This document shows, in pieces, positions 34,154-42,600 of a stretch of 64,000 nt of DNA; within the stretch, counting starts at the first letter, position 1, and the number at the start of each line of letters is the position of its first letter. The notes under the pieces are model-generated. The model was given only the letters and a program-made list of their open reading frames with translations, did not search any database and was not told the DNA's origin. Made by a program: the position numbers and the translations under genes. This stretch comes from Phycisphaerae bacterium (GTDB lineage Bacteria > Planctomycetota > Phycisphaerae > UBA1845), in NCBI GenBank assembly GCA_029260215.1, contig JAJDDQ010000066.1, positions 1 to 64,000 of the forward strand, written 5' to 3'.

Positions 34154-34174
34154 GCACCGGTTGCAAACCGGTGC
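34154..34174 (+). repeat. Perfect 9-bp palindrome (REP-like)
   Basis: GCACCGGTT and AACCGGTGC flank a three-base GCA loop. It sits just after a run of six T and overlaps the first unit of the minisatellite. The repeat unit (...GGAACCGGTGCCACAC) contains the right arm of this palindrome, so the array probably grew from it. Confidence 0.8.
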
Positions 34175-34340
34175 CACACAGGAACCGGTGCCACACAGGA
34201 ACCGGTGCCACACAGGAACCGGTGCCACACAGGAACCGGTGCCACACGTGAACCCAAGCCACACAGGAACCGGTGCCACACGTGAACCCAAGCCACACGG
34301 AAACCGGTGCCACACGGGAACTCCTATCACACGGAAAGGG
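34171..34340 (+). repeat. 17-bp minisatellite, ten units
   Basis: Ten consecutive 17-bp units with consensus GTGCCACACAGGAACCG. Units 1-4 are identical. Units 5 and 7 read GTGCCACACGTGAACCC, units 6 and 8 begin AAGCCACAC, which forms a 34-bp higher-order pair. Units 9-10 are degenerate. Because 17 is not a multiple of three, apparent reading frames through the array in several phases are artefacts. The array fills the gap between the ribbon protein and the ABC permease gene. Confidence 0.95.
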
Positions 34341-34406
34341 TTGGCGAATTCACCTTCTTGTTGGTAGAAGAACAGGCCGTGTTATCCGGGGTTGACTGAT
34401 TGCGTC

Positions 34407-35540
34407 ATGTGGAAAATCGCCTGGTGGAATCTTTATCGCGATAAGACCCGCTTCGGGACGGCTGTTGTGGGGCTGGTCTTTTCCGTCGTGCTGATGGCTG
34501 TGCAATCGTCCATATTTCTCGGGGCGGTGCGCGGAGCGTCGGTCCTTGTGCGCAGCGCCGACGCCGAGTTGTGGATCGTTCCGCAGAGCACCACCAACGC
34601 CGACTTTTCCGTGTCCATGCCCGGGCGGCGACGTTATCAGGTGCTCGGCGTCCCCGGTGTTGAGCAGGCGGGCCGCATGATCGTCGGGTTCGGTAACTGG
34701 AAATTCCCCGACGGCCGGCAGGAGTCGGTCATCGTCGTCGGCACGGATACGAACCGGGCGTGGCTTCCGATTCCGTACAAAGCTCTGCGCGGGCGCACGG
34801 CTGGCGGATACGGTTTGGCGTTGGATCGGCGCGACGTGGATCGCTTTGGCCTCGATGGCAAGCCGATGCCGCTCGGCACGCGCGGAGAGCTTAACGGCCA
34901 TCGTGTTCACCTAGCCGGCGAGGTTCACGGCATGGGATCATTCACGATCACGCCCTACGCATTCACCTCGTTCAAAGCGGGCTTGGACCTGACCCGCCTC
35001 GCGTCGGAAGAGACGGTATTCATCATGGTAAAGTGTTCGCCGGGCGCGAATGTGAACACGGTGCGCAAAGCGCTGCAAGCCCGGCTGACCGACGTGGAAG
35101 TCCTCACCAGAGAGGAATTCGCAGGCCGGAGCTGGCGGTACTGGGTGATGGGTACGGGCATGGGCTATTCGCTCGTGCTGATGGCCATCCTGGCGCTCAT
35201 TGTGGGTACGGTTGTTGTGGGGCAAACATTCGTGACCGGCGTCATGGTCAAAATTCGCGAGTACGGCACGCTCAAAGCTTTGGGTTTTGAAAATCGATTC
35301 GTCGCCGGCGTCATTCTGTTGCAAGGCGTGATCGTTTCCCTGGTCGGTTACGCCCTCGGTTGCGGTGGGGCGATGATCATGGCGAGCATCTGGGGCAGCG
35401 GCGGAACAGCCGTCAACATGTACATGCCGCCGATCCTGTTTCTGCTGTTGCTTCCGCTCACGCTGTTCATCTGTTTGACTTCGAGCATGATGGGTGCGTG
35501 GCGTGTGTTTCGACTTGCCCCGGCGGACGTGTTTCGATGA
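34407..35540 (+). CDS. ABC transporter permease (FtsX/DevC type)
   Basis: A 377-residue permease with one N-terminal helix (about 15-38), a periplasmic MacB-core-like domain and three C-terminal FtsX helices, including the VKIREYGTLKALGFENRFV coupling segment. ATG 34407 starts the conserved MWKIAWWNLYRDKTRFG. Its stop overlaps the start of the ATPase/HlyD fusion (ATGA at 35537-35540), so the two gene products form one exporter. Related to DevC/heterocyst-exporter-type permeases. Substrate unknown. Confidence 0.87.
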   Translation: MWKIAWWNLYRDKTRFGTAVVGLVFSVVLMAVQSSIFLGAVRGASVLVRSADAELWIVPQSTTNADFSVSMPGRRRYQVLGVPGVEQAGRMIVGFGNWKFPDGRQESVIVVGTDTNRAWLPIPYKALRGRTAGGYGLALDRRDVDRFGLDGKPMPLGTRGELNGHRVHLAGEVHGMGSFTITPYAFTSFKAGLDLTRLASEETVFIMVKCSPGANVNTVRKALQARLTDVEVLTREEFAGRSWRYWVMGTGMGYSLVLMAILALIVGTVVVGQTFVTGVMVKIREYGTLKALGFENRFVAGVILLQGVIVSLVGYALGCGGAMIMASIWGSGGTAVNMYMPPILFLLLLPLTLFICLTSSMMGAWRVFRLAPADVFR

Positions 35541-37402
35541 GCCGTTCCTACGCATCCATCCGAAACGTCAGCAAGACCTATGGCCAAGGTCGTACGCGCG
35601 TGCACGCTTTGCGCGGCGTGGATATGGACGTCGCACTTGGCGAGGTGACGATGATTCGCGGGCCGAGCGGGAGCGGCAAAACCACGCTTCTGCAAATCCT
35701 CGGCCTGCTTCAGCGTGCGGACGGCGGCTCGATCTGGATGGCCGGCGAGCGCGTGGATCGCGTGCCCGAGTCAGGACTGGCTTTGAGGCGTCGCAGGCAT
35801 GTCGGGTTTGTGTTTCAGGGTTTTAATCTTCTGGATGCGCTGACCGCGCGGGACAATGTCTCGGTGGGCACGTGGCTTCGCGATCGTACGGACACGGCGG
35901 CATCGTCGCGCGACGATCTCGCGGATGCCTGTATCGATCGTGTGGGCCTGACCCCGCGCCGTGCTCATCTTCCGGCGGAACTGAGCGGTGGCGAGAAGCA
36001 GCGTATCAGTATCGCCCGAGCACTGGCCTGCCCCGGTCTGCTGATCCTGGCCGACGAGCCGACCGCCAATCTCGACTGGACCAATGCGTGCGATGTGATG
36101 GCGCATCTGCTGAGTCTGGCCCGCGAGCACGGCCGGGCAGTCGTTTTCGTCTCGCATGATTTGCGCCTGGAGCGTTTCGCGGATAAGATCATTCAGTTGA
36201 CCGATGGCCGAATCACGGAGCAGGATTCCCACACGGAAGTCGACGGACCCATGACCACCGATGTTTCGACAGGCAAAACGATGGACGACGACAGTGCGCC
36301 GCCGCACGAGCCGGCTTCGGGCGGCCATCGACTGCTTTGGGGTGGCGTATTGCTTGCCCTCGCGGTTGCGACGGTGGTCTTGCTCGCCAAGCCGGGGCTG
36401 CTGTTTCCGTCGGCGGAGATTTCGCAGGGTGAATCCCACGCAGTCGCACAGGAGCCGTACGTCGCGGGCGCCCCAGCCGTTGTCGAGCCTGCCACAAAAC
36501 TGATTGCACTGGGAACGGAGCGCCCCGGCCGCATCAAGTCGATTCTGAAGAGGGCGGGCGAAGTTGTGCATGCGGGCGATACGATCGTCGTGCTCGACGA
36601 TTTCACGACGGCAGCCACGGTCGCGTTGCGGCGTGCGGACCTCGAACTGGCACAGGCTGACCTCGCGAAACTGAAAGCGTGGTATCGCGACGAAGAGCGC
36701 GCTCAGGCGAAGGCCCGGCTGGATCGCGTGCAGGTCAGGCTCGACCGCGCCGAACGGGAGCATCGTCGTCTCGAAGGTCTCCACGCCGATGCGTCAGCCT
36801 CAGACACCGAGTTCAGCGAAGCCCTCGAAGAAGTTCGCGCAGCACGTGCCGATGTCGAAGAGGCTGAGCAAGCGTATATCGTTACAACCGCCGGCCCGAC
36901 CGTCGAGGATGTTCTCATCGCAGAGTCGCGGGTCGCACAAGCTCAGGCGGCGTTGGCGTTGGCCCGGGCGGAACTCGACCTGCGTACCATCCGAAGCCCC
37001 ATCGACGGGCACGTCATTTATCGGCACCGCGAGCCGGGAGAGACCGTCAACCCCGATTCGCTCCAACCCATCGTCAGCCTCGGCGACTTGCACGATATCC
37101 GCCTGCGTGCCGAAGTCGACGAGTCGGACATCGGCAGGGTTCACGTCGGCCAACGGGTTGTCGCGACGGCTGATGCACTAGACGGCAAACGCCTCACCGG
37201 TCGCGTTGTCCACATGGAGCCGATTATGGGACGCAAATCCATCCGCACGCAACGCACCACGGAAATCAAAGACACCAAAGTGCGCGAAGTGCTCATCGAA
37301 CTCGACCCCGGCCATCCGATCCTGCCCATCGATCTACAGATGTCCGTTCGATTCCTCGACACTGCCTCGGCGCCCGAAACCGACACGCCCCCGGAACGCT
37401 AG
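35537..37402 (+). CDS. ABC ATPase fused to an HlyD-type membrane-fusion protein
   Basis: A single 621-residue reading frame with two normally separate components. Residues 1-230 are a MacB/LolD-type ATPase: Walker A GPSGSGKTT (42-50), Q-loop Gln94, signature LSGGEKQR (149-156), Walker B LLILADEP, H-loop His207. After a linker comes one membrane helix (about 268-286). The periplasmic adaptor follows: lipoyl-like half (about 310-360), a long coiled coil (365-450) and the closing lipoyl/beta-barrel part (RSPIDGHVIYRHREPGETVN onward). An in-frame ATG at 36251 could also give the adaptor alone. The frame upstream of 35537 belongs to the permease gene region and is not used. Confidence 0.87.
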   Translation: MSRSYASIRNVSKTYGQGRTRVHALRGVDMDVALGEVTMIRGPSGSGKTTLLQILGLLQRADGGSIWMAGERVDRVPESGLALRRRRHVGFVFQGFNLLDALTARDNVSVGTWLRDRTDTAASSRDDLADACIDRVGLTPRRAHLPAELSGGEKQRISIARALACPGLLILADEPTANLDWTNACDVMAHLLSLAREHGRAVVFVSHDLRLERFADKIIQLTDGRITEQDSHTEVDGPMTTDVSTGKTMDDDSAPPHEPASGGHRLLWGGVLLALAVATVVLLAKPGLLFPSAEISQGESHAVAQEPYVAGAPAVVEPATKLIALGTERPGRIKSILKRAGEVVHAGDTIVVLDDFTTAATVALRRADLELAQADLAKLKAWYRDEERAQAKARLDRVQVRLDRAEREHRRLEGLHADASASDTEFSEALEEVRAARADVEEAEQAYIVTTAGPTVEDVLIAESRVAQAQAALALARAELDLRTIRSPIDGHVIYRHREPGETVNPDSLQPIVSLGDLHDIRLRAEVDESDIGRVHVGQRVVATADALDGKRLTGRVVHMEPIMGRKSIRTQRTTEIKDTKVREVLIELDPGHPILPIDLQMSVRFLDTASAPETDTPPER

Positions 37403-37675
37403 AGCCAGTGCAGACCAGGTGCAGCGAGCCGCGAACTTCAGATCGCGCGGATTCTCAAGCAATAAGCGCCGCAATCAGCCATACGTATGTTGAATTCGTA
37501 TCACTCACACTCGAACAATCCCCAGAACGATTCTTATCGGCGCTCGCCCGCATGGCACACAGGTCGGAATCAACGGGCCACGAGAATGCGCCGATAGGTG
37601 CAACGGTGCGCCGCGCTCGCCGCGGACAGCGAATCTCTACCTCGGCCTGTGGGCCTGGAAAAGGAGCGGAGTGCG

Positions 37676-40600
37676 ATGATCGGGCGATCGAGAATTGTGG
37701 GTCGGTTCGTATCGGCGATGGTATGTCTGGTTCCGGTGACGAGCGCGTCGGCAGTGGATGTTCTGGTGACGGCCAGTGCGAATCTCTCCGCGCTGGCGAC
37801 CGCCGACGACACCGTTTTGCGCTGGACTGGCAATTTCACCGTGACTGTGGACTCTGCCTACACCGGCAAAACCATCGCGGGCATCGACGCCAGCTCCTTT
37901 ACCGCCACCATCGATTTCCAAAACGCCAACCGAAAAATCATTCTCGGTAACAGTGCGGGCAACGTCGTCGTGCAGGCATCGGGCGGCGAAGTCGTCGTCA
38001 GCGGTGCGGGTACGGGTGCGCGCTCGGCCGGTTTTCTGGTGTCTCCGTCCATAACGTCGGAAGTGATCGAGATTCAAACGGCTATCGACGACGCAGCCAA
38101 CGCGAACTATTGGGTCATCGGCGGCCACACGCTGCGCATGAGCGGCACATCACCACAGGTGGGGGATCTGGACCTCGGCGAAGACACTGCGACGGCGACG
38201 CTCGACGTGAACGAGAGCGCGACCGTTGATCTGATTACACCCACCGGTGATTTCAAACTCGATATCGCGTCCGGAAAGAGTCTGGCGATCACGCAGTCGC
38301 TGAGCGTCGGTGCCAACACCATGCGCGTCATCGGGACCGACTCGACATCGACGATAACCAACGGCACGAAGTTCACATTGAACGACACAAGCAGCGTGCT
38401 CGAAGTTTCGGGAACAGTGTCGCTCGCCGACCTTGCGATCACTGCGAATTCGAAAATCTCTTTGTTGGACGGCGCGACGCTGATTTTGCCGGACGCTTTG
38501 GCGATCGGTGCCAGAACACTCACGCTGGCTGGTACGACGGGATCAGCCACGGAGACGATTACAGCCACCAACGGCATTCAACTGGACAACGCTGACTCCC
38601 TCATCACGTTCGACGGCGACGTGTCGAATGCACTCGTAGTTTCGCGTATCGACACCGGGGCTGACTTCAATGCCGGCAAAGGACTGAACGTCGATCAAAG
38701 CGCGTCGATCACCGCCTTCAACGTAGCGCACAACACGTCCATCGACGTGGCCACCGGTAAGACACTCTCCGGCAGCACGATTCTTTCAGCAGCCAAGACG
38801 ATCACGCTCGCCAGCAACGGCACCGTGTCGGCGATTACCGCCCAGACAGCGGCTGGCATTATCAAATTTACCGGTGCGGGAACCGTCACAACTCTGACAA
38901 ACAACATCGCCGGAACCACGATAGACGTGGACGAATCTGCGTCGATCGGAACACTGACCCTGAGTCAAAATGCGACAGCCGACGTGGTCTCGGGCAAGAC
39001 GCTGACCGTCGATGCTTCCATCGGCGCGGGTAAAATCCTGACTGCGAGCGGGGCCGGCATCATCAGCCGCGTGATATTGAACGGTGTATCAGCCGAACTG
39101 AACGTGACCGGTGCGGGCACGATCAGCTTGCTCGAAGTTGACGTTGACGGCGGCATTCTCGACGTCGATTCAAACTGTACGATCACTGCTTGCACGATGA
39201 CCTCCGGCGCGGGCGATCTGACGTTGCAAAACGGAACGCGCATCATCACATCCACCACGGGGTTCGACGTCAACAACAACGAACTGACCATAACCGAAAA
39301 CGGCGGGACGATATCGCTCGTCAAACTCGATCAGGACTCCGGTATTCTCGACATCAACGAATCGAGCACAATCACATCGCTTACGGTGACGGCTGACGCA
39401 GAAGTGCAGATGGCTTCGGGCAAGACGCTGACATCCACCGTGAGCGTGGGGTCCGGCTCCACCTTGACGCATTCGGAAACCGGCATTATCTCGACCGTCG
39501 AGTTCACCGCGTCTTCGTCCGAATTGAAAATCACCACGGGTGGACAGCTCACGACGCTGAACGCCAAAGCCGACGGCGGCTTGTTGAACGTCGACGAGAC
39601 TTGCTCCGTCGGCACTGTCGCTATGACAGCCGGCTCGGGCGATGTGACCATCGACGTCGCCGACGGAAAAACGCTGTCCGCATCGATCGATGTCAATGAC
39701 AACCGGTTGACACTCAGTAGCACAGGAAAACCCGGAACCATCACGCTGGATACCGATGGCGGAGTGGTCAACGTGGACGCGAGTTGCTCACCCGCGTTCG
39801 CAGCCGTTACCGCCGACGTTACGCTCGACATCGCCGGGTCAGCCACGCTCAGCAGCACAGTGGATATTGGATCCAACACGGTCACGCTCACCGGCGGCGG
39901 GACGATCAACCGCATCGACGCCACCACCGGCACACTCATTAACACGGGCACAACGACGATCACCGATCTTCGTGCCTCGTTCGGAACCGGTGGTACATTC
40001 ACCTACGACGGACGCGGCGAATCGACCGTCACCTCGATCGGCAGCAGCACGATCGCATCGGGTGAAACATTCCGAAAAATCGGTGCCGGAACCCTGACCC
40101 TAACGGGCGGTATCGGCACACTTTTCGGCAAGACCAGCGGCGTGCGCGTTGCGATCGAAGCAGGCACGCTGATAAACTCGTCGTCAAGCAGCAGCGCCGA
40201 CATTCTCATCAGCGACGACGCAGAAGAACTCACCATCGCTTCCGGCGCGACACTCACCACCTACGGAACCATCACGGTCGCCACGGGCGGAACCAACGTG
40301 AACATCGACGCAGCCGAAGGCTCCGTCGTCAACCTCGCGTCGTCAACGTCCAAATCGCTCAACGCAGCCGCCGACAACGATTTCCAGCTTCTCGGCACGG
40401 TCAACATCAACTCCGCCGGCGGCACCTACACATTGAACGGCCCCTACGCCTTCTCGTTCGGCGATCTGAACATCGCGGGGACAGCTTCATTGATCAACAA
40501 CATCGCATCCTCGTCCATGTTCTTCGTACCAGGCTCGACCGTAACGCTCGGCGGCCGGGGCACAGACGGCGGAACGCTCACGATCAATGGCCAATCAACT

Positions 40601-41566
40601 GACACACGCATCGTAATCGGCACGACCGCTGACGGGGATTCATTCCTGCTCAATCGCGGCGAATCCGACAATCTCACGATCGACAATGTCGCACTGTCCA
40701 ACTCGACCTACAGCAGTGATCAGAAAAAGGGCGCGTTCGAGGACATCGACCTCACCGGCACGGTCGATGTCAGCGGGAACGTCAATTGGTTCACGCGCGT
40801 TGTGGCTGACAATGATGATGACGTGGACGAAGTAGTCGAGGTTGACGACACCACGGACGATGTCGTTGCGGAAGACGATCAAGATGTCGCGGACGACCCG
40901 ACGGCGGATGTCGAAACGTACGTCGGACAGGTCGCCCGAGTCGATGCCCAAGGGCTACTGAGTGCGGCCGCTCAATCCAGCAAGACCAGCGCAAACGCAT
41001 TCGTGGACATCGAAAACGCAATCTCCGGATCGGTTGTCATCACCCTGGCCGACGGCAATTTGCAATCGACGCTTGCCGGTATCACCGGCGGGCGTGCGGT
41101 CGATGTTACCATGAGTGCCACAAGCAGCGTGACCGGGCCATTCGTCGCCGTCGTGCAGGTCTGCATCACTGAAGAATTGCAGGCTGCTTCCGGCGTCGAT
41201 GAGTCCGAACTCATTCTGTACGTCTTCGACGAAGCCTCTAAAATGTGGACGCTCGCCGGGCAAACGGGACGCTACCGGGGACTCGTCGAACCGACCGACG
41301 CCGTCGGTGACTACGGCTACGATTCGGAATTCATGTGTGCGTGGGCTGTTCGCGAGGGGTTGTCCGATTTCGCCGTGGGCGCAGGCTCGACGGATTCCAG
41401 CGCAATCACGGGCGGCGATGGCGATTCAGCCGATGACGCGGATCAAGCATCGGGCGGCGCTCCGCCGGTCTGCGGCCTGTTCGGCATGATTTCCGTCTTG
41501 ATGGCGGGACTCGGTTTTTCCGCCCTGAAACTGTCGGCAGGTCGCCGAAGATATCGCGCTGCTTGA
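37676..41566 (+). CDS. Giant secreted beta-repeat surface protein
   Basis: A 1296-residue exported protein. AAGGAG lies before ATG 37676, followed by a signal peptide (cleavage near ASA, residue 26). Residues about 100-1000 are Ser/Thr/Gly/Ala-rich, with irregular 60-80-residue repeats built round LDVNESATV...LDIASGKSL-like segments (also LNVDQSASI, IDVDESASI, LDINESSTI, LNVDETCSV), typical of a right-handed beta-helix or adhesin. A strongly acidic stretch (about 1045-1080, DNDDDVDEVVEVDD) leads to a small globular domain. The end is a sorting-signal-like tail: PPVCGLFG, about 18 hydrophobic residues, then GRRRYRAA. Role in adhesion or surface coating is inferred. Confidence 0.75.
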   Translation: MIGRSRIVGRFVSAMVCLVPVTSASAVDVLVTASANLSALATADDTVLRWTGNFTVTVDSAYTGKTIAGIDASSFTATIDFQNANRKIILGNSAGNVVVQASGGEVVVSGAGTGARSAGFLVSPSITSEVIEIQTAIDDAANANYWVIGGHTLRMSGTSPQVGDLDLGEDTATATLDVNESATVDLITPTGDFKLDIASGKSLAITQSLSVGANTMRVIGTDSTSTITNGTKFTLNDTSSVLEVSGTVSLADLAITANSKISLLDGATLILPDALAIGARTLTLAGTTGSATETITATNGIQLDNADSLITFDGDVSNALVVSRIDTGADFNAGKGLNVDQSASITAFNVAHNTSIDVATGKTLSGSTILSAAKTITLASNGTVSAITAQTAAGIIKFTGAGTVTTLTNNIAGTTIDVDESASIGTLTLSQNATADVVSGKTLTVDASIGAGKILTASGAGIISRVILNGVSAELNVTGAGTISLLEVDVDGGILDVDSNCTITACTMTSGAGDLTLQNGTRIITSTTGFDVNNNELTITENGGTISLVKLDQDSGILDINESSTITSLTVTADAEVQMASGKTLTSTVSVGSGSTLTHSETGIISTVEFTASSSELKITTGGQLTTLNAKADGGLLNVDETCSVGTVAMTAGSGDVTIDVADGKTLSASIDVNDNRLTLSSTGKPGTITLDTDGGVVNVDASCSPAFAAVTADVTLDIAGSATLSSTVDIGSNTVTLTGGGTINRIDATTGTLINTGTTTITDLRASFGTGGTFTYDGRGESTVTSIGSSTIASGETFRKIGAGTLTLTGGIGTLFGKTSGVRVAIEAGTLINSSSSSSADILISDDAEELTIASGATLTTYGTITVATGGTNVNIDAAEGSVVNLASSTSKSLNAAADNDFQLLGTVNINSAGGTYTLNGPYAFSFGDLNIAGTASLINNIASSSMFFVPGSTVTLGGRGTDGGTLTINGQSTDTRIVIGTTADGDSFLLNRGESDNLTIDNVALSNSTYSSDQKKGAFEDIDLTGTVDVSGNVNWFTRVVADNDDDVDEVVEVDDTTDDVVAEDDQDVADDPTADVETYVGQVARVDAQGLLSAAAQSSKTSANAFVDIENAISGSVVITLADGNLQSTLAGITGGRAVDVTMSATSSVTGPFVAVVQVCITEELQAASGVDESELILYVFDEASKMWTLAGQTGRYRGLVEPTDAVGDYGYDSEFMCAWAVREGLSDFAVGAGSTDSSAITGGDGDSADDADQASGGAPPVCGLFGMISVLMAGLGFSALKLSAGRRRYRAA

Positions 41567-41702
41567 GCGGAGTCGCGAAGAAGCTCGCACAAGGCGTCGA
41601 GCCAGTACTCTGTCAGCCATCGTTCGATGTGAAGAAACGATCAAAGCCGCGACCGTAAGGGAGCGGTTAGCGAGAACCCGCGCGATCAGGTGTGGCCACG
41701 CA

Positions 41703-41894
41703 CTAACCGCCGCCCACAGCCCCGTCGAATTCGCTGTTGAATTCGTCGAAGCTGTCTTTCGTCGCGAGTCCGACAGCCGCCACCGCCACAATCGCGACGG
41801 CGACCACCAACGCCAGCATAACCGCATATTCCACCGTGGTAGGACCGGTCTCTTCTGCGCAGAATCGTCGAATGTGCGAAGCAATTTTTCTCAT
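41703..41894 (-). CDS. Flp/Fap-type pilin
   Basis: A 63-residue small pilin. The class IV-B pattern is clear: a short basic leader, then EETGPTTVEYAVMLALVV with cleavage after the Gly and the conserved Glu-Tyr, a single hydrophobic helix and a short Gly-rich end. ATG 41894 is preferred over a TTG five codons earlier. Flp pilins are assembled by Tad machinery, none of which is in the window, so this is a solitary pilin gene. Confidence 0.88.
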   Translation of the reverse strand: MRKIASHIRRFCAEETGPTTVEYAVMLALVVAVAIVAVAAVGLATKDSFDEFNSEFDGAVGGG

Positions 41895-42331
41895 GACGTG
41901 GTTGTCCAATTCGTTCCGACCAACTGAAGCATCCCCGGACGAGCGCCGATCAAATTCCGCACCGTGGGCGGCGGGCAGCGCGTCCGAACGCGCCTTTCAT
42001 CCTATCAACCGCCCGAAACGGGTTCAAGCGGGAATTTCGAGCCAAAACCCCATAACTTTCGTATTCATCAAAGCTTACGGGTGCAGAACCGCATAGCCCG
42101 AAGCGTTGCGTCGCAGCCCCCAAATCTTGCCTTTGTCACGCACCCCGACGACGCACGCCGTTGACCCGCAGACGAGTAAATCACCCGAAAATCGTCGATT
42201 CTGAGCTCAGCCGGGGGCGCGCGCTTTTTTTGCCCGAATTGCGCGCGCCTCCGACGTTATATTAGTAGGAATCGGCGCCTCAATCATGCGGTACGATCGC
42301 CGGGCGAAAATTGAACTCAAGGGGGAACACG
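41895..42331 (+). other. Intergenic region with a GC-rich hairpin and a possible promoter
   Basis: No gene is seen. Bases 42213-42224 pair with 42241-42252 (GCGCGCGC core, about 11 bp, 16-base loop containing seven T). TATATT at 42258-42263 just beyond could be the -10 box of a promoter serving the short frame at 42332 and the protease gene, but no good -35 stands 16-18 bases before it. Confidence 0.4.
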
Positions 42332-42460
42332 ATGACACATATTTACGCGGGTGTAGCCAATTCTTGTGGCGTAACACAGCCAGCCCCGAAAGGGTCAGTG
42401 GGTGCGGACCGTGGCTTGCCGTTTAGCAGACGCTACGAAGCCAGAGGGCGTCCCCTGTAG
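42332..42460 (+). CDS. Possible 42-residue leader peptide
   Basis: A short frame preceded by GGGGGA six bases before its ATG, the best ribosome-binding site in the area, and by a TATATT box about 70 bases upstream. The peptide (opening MTHIYAGVANSCGV) matches nothing I know. Its last third overlaps the left arm and loop of the hairpin at 42408-42491, so translation would compete with that structure. It could be a regulatory leader for the protease gene at 42601, or chance. Confidence 0.3.
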   Translation: MTHIYAGVANSCGVTQPAPKGSVGADRGLPFSRRYEARGRPL

Positions 42461-42491
42461 AAGCAGCCCCCGCAAAACGGCAAGCCGTGGT
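42408..42491 (+). ncRNA. Long-stem structured element upstream of the protease gene
   Basis: Bases 42408-42424 pair with 42475-42491: a 12-bp perfect core (GGCTTGCCGTTT with AAACGGCAAGCC) extended by five further pairs including two G-U. The 50-base loop contains a second helix (42429-42433 with 42448-42452). CCCCGA at 42384-42389 can pair with TCGGGG at 42494-42499, closing the structure outside. No T run follows, so it is not a simple terminator. It matches no riboswitch I can name; it could be a cis-regulatory RNA or a small mobile palindromic element. Confidence 0.45.
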
Positions 42492-42600
42492 CGTCGGGGC
42501 GTACAGTTCCTATAATCGATGCGACGGTGCTGCCCACCACGGCCGGAGGGCACTGAAATGGTTCCCAATATTTCGTTCGAGCCGACGATGGAATGACATA

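Noticed and set aside
34171-34340. CRISPR array
   Set aside because: Units are directly adjacent with no unique spacers, 17 bp is too short for a CRISPR repeat, and no cas gene is near.
34110-34367. Several frames on both strands through 34.1-34.4 kb encoding repeats such as GTGSCVAPVPVWHRF
   Set aside because: They are products of the 17-bp minisatellite, which shifts phase each unit and so keeps all frames open. Not protein-coding.
36251-37402. Splitting the ABC/HlyD frame into two genes
   Set aside because: There is no stop codon and only a weak ribosome site before ATG 36251. Listed as one fusion with the internal start as an alternative.
42213-42252. GC-rich hairpin as a terminator
   Set aside because: The T run lies in the loop, not after the stem, in the + orientation, and the minus-strand side has no T run after it either. 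Kept only as a note.
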